From Deinococcus sp. Leaf326 (GTDB lineage: Bacteria; Deinococcota; Deinococci; Deinococcales; Deinococcaceae): DNA of 64,000 nucleotides. The position numbers were made by a program, and so were the translations under genes. Location: the NCBI RefSeq assembly GCF_001424185.1, contig NZ_LMOM01000032.1:248001-312000 (forward strand). Direction: 5' to 3'. Every line of letters starts with the position of its first letter. Positions within the stretch are counted from its first letter, which is position 1. The notes beneath the pieces are model-generated. The model was not told the DNA's origin. It was given only the letters and a program-made list of their open reading frames with translations, and did not search any database. This document shows, piece after piece, positions 62,006 through 64,000 of the stretch.

Positions 62006-62395
62006 TCAGGCCTGGGTCTGTTCCTGATCCCACTCACGCAGCCACGCGGCGACCGTCTCGCGGTCCTTGGCCGTACCGCCCTTGTTGATCTTGGCGATCA
62101 GGGGCACGCCGTAGCGCGCGGCGATGAGGTCGCCTGCCCGCCCAAAGTTGTCTCCCCAGTGAAAACTGCCGCTGGACACCACGCCGCGCAGCCTCTCGCC
62201 GTGCTGCTCGAGAAACTTCGCTGTACTGGCCGGAATCTGCCCGGTGCCGAAGGTGTACGTGAACAGCACGAAGTCGCCCTGCGGCTCGGCGGCCTGGACC
62301 GGCTGGGCGTCCAGGGGGCATTCCGGCAACGCGGCCTGCACCCCCCCGACGAAACGGCGCACGTTCCCGGTCAGCGAATCGAAAGCGAGCAGCAT
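62006..62395 (-). CDS. nrdI: Ribonucleotide reductase flavodoxin NrdI
   Basis: A 129-residue flavodoxin-like protein that supplies oxidant for the dimanganese-tyrosyl cofactor of NrdF. Text includes AFDSLTGNVRRFV for the FMN-phosphate loop, FTYTFGTGQIPAST, VVSSGSFHWGDNFGRAGD and PLIAKINKGGTAKD, all NrdI features. ATG 62395 has GGAGG seven bases ahead; the 57 upstream codons in frame have no match. It is the first gene of the nrd operon and lies 111 bases before nrdE. Confidence 0.94.
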   Translation of the reverse strand: MLLAFDSLTGNVRRFVGGVQAALPECPLDAQPVQAAEPQGDFVLFTYTFGTGQIPASTAKFLEQHGERLRGVVSSGSFHWGDNFGRAGDLIAARYGVPLIAKINKGGTAKDRETVAAWLREWDQEQTQA

Positions 62396-62550
62396 CAAAC
62401 AACCTCCGGCCGCGGAACGGCGCGTGAAGGGGCAGCCCGGCCGGGGGGCCAGAGCAGGGCGAGAGAAGGAAGGCGGGGGACGTAAGGTCAGCGGCAGCTC
62501 GCCCAGCTTTAGGCAGCGCCAGGATGACCTGACGAACGGAGTTGAGACAG

Positions 62551-62579
62551 ATACTACCCCTTGCACCTGGGGGCGTCAA
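62551..62579 (-). promoter_or_regulatory. Promoter of nrdI
   Basis: Minus-strand TTGACG (62579-62574) and TAGTAT (62556-62551) are exactly 17 bases apart. It predicts an untranslated leader of about 150 bases before nrdI, unusual beside the leaderless genes here. Confidence 0.65.
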
Positions 62580-62642
62580 TGACACCAGGGCTTGTATCTG
62601 GATTCGGTCAATTGTGGGGGAGCCCGAACAGTGTACCAGTCC

Positions 62643-63401
62643 TCAGCCAGCCGCGTCTGAAGGTTCGCGCCGGGCGAGCAGGCCCAGCAGGGCGTCTAGG
62701 CTCAGAGCCAGCAGGGCGCTCAGGATGGCCCCGACCAGCACCAGACCGGTGTTCTGCTGCGACAGCCCGTTGATGATCGGCAGGCCCAGGCCCCCAGCGC
62801 CGAGCGCTGCCCCGATGGTCGCTGTGCCCACGTTGTAGACCGTGCTCGTGCGCACGCCCGCGAGGAGCACAGGCAAGCTCAGGGGCAGCTCGACGCGGCG
62901 CAGCCGCTGTCCCGGCGTCATGCCCATGCCGCGCGCGGCGTCGAGCACCGAGCGGTCCACCGCCAGTAGCCCCGCGACCCCGTTGGACACCACCGGCACG
63001 AGGCCGTACAGCACCAGTCCGAGCAGCGTAGGCCGCAGCCCCAGCCCCAGCGTAGGCACCGCGAGCGCCAGGATGGCGAGGGTAGGCACCGTCTGGCCCA
63101 GGCCGGTGAGTGCTTCGGCCAGCCGCATGAGGGCGGCGCGGCCCGGCCGGGTCACGAAGACGGCCAGCGGCAGACCGACGAGCAGCACCACGGCCTCCGC
63201 CCCGAACACCAGCGCCAAGTGCACCAGCGTGAGGGCCCACAGCGGCGAGTCGCCCACGTCCGGTGCCTCACCCGCCGAGAAGGGGGAGAGCAGCTGGGGC
63301 AGGACGCCGGGGATCAGGCAGATGAGCAGCAACGCGGGCCACACCAGCGCCCCCCAGGGCACGCGGCGGCGGGAGCGGGGGGCGGGGGCGAGCGCGGTCA
63401 T
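62643..63401 (-). CDS. Osmoprotectant-type ABC transporter permease
   Basis: A 252-residue inner-membrane permease of the glycine betaine/choline (OpuB/ProW) group with five or six segments. The ATPase contact region is DAARGMGMTPGQRLRRVELPLSLPVLLAG, followed by TVYNVGTATIGAALGAGGLG, typical of this group. It starts at ATG 63401, sharing one base with the ATPase stop codon (TGATG), so the two are coupled. A binding protein is not in the window; it may lie beyond the right edge. The substrate within the betaine group is unknown. Confidence 0.88.
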   Translation of the reverse strand: MTALAPAPRSRRRVPWGALVWPALLLICLIPGVLPQLLSPFSAGEAPDVGDSPLWALTLVHLALVFGAEAVVLLVGLPLAVFVTRPGRAALMRLAEALTGLGQTVPTLAILALAVPTLGLGLRPTLLGLVLYGLVPVVSNGVAGLLAVDRSVLDAARGMGMTPGQRLRRVELPLSLPVLLAGVRTSTVYNVGTATIGAALGAGGLGLPIINGLSQQNTGLVLVGAILSALLALSLDALLGLLARREPSDAAG

Positions 63402-64000
63402 CAGGCCTGCTCCAGCGCCTGCCAGCCCACCACGCCGCGCACCTGCCCTTGGTCGTCCACGACCGCGACTGCCTCGGTGCCCTCGCGCAGCATCACACTC
63501 AGGGCACTTCGGGCGTTCAAGGTGGCCGAGACGTGGGGCAGTCCCGTAGCGTCGCCGGGCCGCGCGAGGTCGCCCACGCGCAGACCCGCGAGCTGACGCA
63601 GCCGCGCGTCCTCGCCCAGAAACTGCTGCACGAACTCGCTGGCGGGCCGGCGCACGAGGTCGTCGGGCGTGCCGAACTGCGCGAGTTCGCCGCCGCGCAT
63701 CAGCGCCACGTAGTCGCCCATCCGCAGCGCCTCGTCAATGTCGTGCGTGACCATCACGATGGTCTTCTTCAGGCGCCGCTGGATGTCCAGGAAGGCGTCC
63801 TGCACGTGATCGCGCGCCAGGGGGTCCAGGGCCCCGAAGGGCTCGTCCATGAGCAGCACCGGCGGGTCGGCGGCCAGGGCGCGCGCCACCCCAACGCGCT
63901 GCGCTTGCCCGCCCGACAGCTCGGCGGGGCGCTTGTGCGCGAACTGCGCGGGCTCCAGCCCCACCAGCCCCAGCAACTCGCGGACCCGCTCTCGCGTCTT
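63401..64000 (-). CDS. Osmoprotectant ABC transporter ATPase with CBS domain, C-terminal part
   Basis: The gene enters from the right edge, so the Walker A part is not visible. What remains has the signature LSGGQAQRVGVARAL, Walker B PVLLMDEPFGALDP, the H-loop MVTHDIDEALRMGD and, after residue 120, a CBS-type domain ending in DDQGQVRGVVGWQALEQA. ProV/OpuCA-type ATPases have such a CBS tail that senses ionic strength or cyclic di-AMP. It is directly coupled to the permease gene. Confidence 0.9.
   Translation of the reverse strand, partial: KTRERVRELLGLVGLEPAQFAHKRPAELSGGQAQRVGVARALAADPPVLLMDEPFGALDPLARDHVQDAFLDIQRRLKKTIVMVTHDIDEALRMGDYVALMRGGELAQFGTPDDLVRRPASEFVQQFLGEDARLRQLAGLRVGDLARPGDATGLPHVSATLNARSALSVMLREGTEAVAVVDDQGQVRGVVGWQALEQA

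Noticed and set aside
62396..62550. Cobalamin riboswitch in the nrdI leader
   Set aside because: The expected B12-box text is absent, and class Ib reductase does not need cobalamin.

Overview
The window reads as a chromosome or megaplasmid segment of a Deinococcus-like bacterium. The support is high GC coding DNA, an HU protein with a Lys/Ala-rich N-terminal tail, many genes whose -10 hexamer lies 5-9 bases before the start codon (leaderless transcripts), frequent GTG and TTG starts, and a class Ib ribonucleotide reductase operon with a CPDC glutaredoxin-like gene. No rRNA, tRNA, CRISPR array, transposase or phage gene was found. The genus is an inference from these features.

Layout. 1-5.7 kb: the 5' part of a GH32 fructosidase gene, HU, a subtilase lipoprotein facing a decayed subtilase, and pabB-pabC for folate. 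5.7-21.1 kb: a Wzx/Wzy-type polysaccharide locus that makes dTDP-L-rhamnose (long RmlA; RmlB, A, C, D). It has a chain-length/BY-kinase protein, a WbaP-type initiator, flippase, polymerase, glycosyltransferases and an O-antigen-ligase-like protein. Its middle (about 10.39-15.09 kb) is a strikingly AT-rich cassette ending inside a glycosyltransferase gene. 21.2-27.9 kb: a LacI-family repressor, twin operators, and a sugar ABC importer (binding protein and two permeases, no ATPase) with a GH42 beta-galactosidase.

28-36.8 kb: a minus-strand ureide/glyoxylate block. Malate synthase (aceB), an IclR regulator and a chagasin-like inhibitor come first. After a hairpin follow a second malate synthase-like gene, allC, allB, allE, azlC and azlD, nearly all overlapping by a few bases. 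The earlier purine steps (uraD, uricase, uraH) lie apart at 44.3-46.2 kb. Together they take urate to ureidoglycolate; glyoxylate would then enter central metabolism through malate synthase. No ureidoglycolate lyase, urease or xanthine dehydrogenase is seen.

36.9-58.2 kb: mixed housekeeping and signalling. There is an acyl-CoA ligase, three GGDEF genes (one frameshifted, one GGDEF-EAL), a Nif3-like protein, a Gfo/Idh/MocA-ThuA pair, a large sensor kinase and phenylacetate-CoA ligase. An AI-2E family membrane protein, a META-domain protein, a broken amino acid permease, an SRPBCC protein with a zinc alcohol dehydrogenase, and one unrecognised protein complete it. 58.2-62.6 kb: nrdI-nrdE-nrdF-glutaredoxin. 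62.6-64 kb: an osmoprotectant-type ABC permease and ATPase cut by the window edge.

Four genes are broken or remnants (subtilase, manC, GGDEF, amino acid permease). The points most worth a second look are the chimeric glycosyltransferase at the edge of the AT-rich cassette, the malate synthase paralogue coupled to allantoate amidohydrolase, the LacI-family gene with no usual start codon, and the unrecognised tail-anchored protein that overlaps the ligase gene tail to tail.
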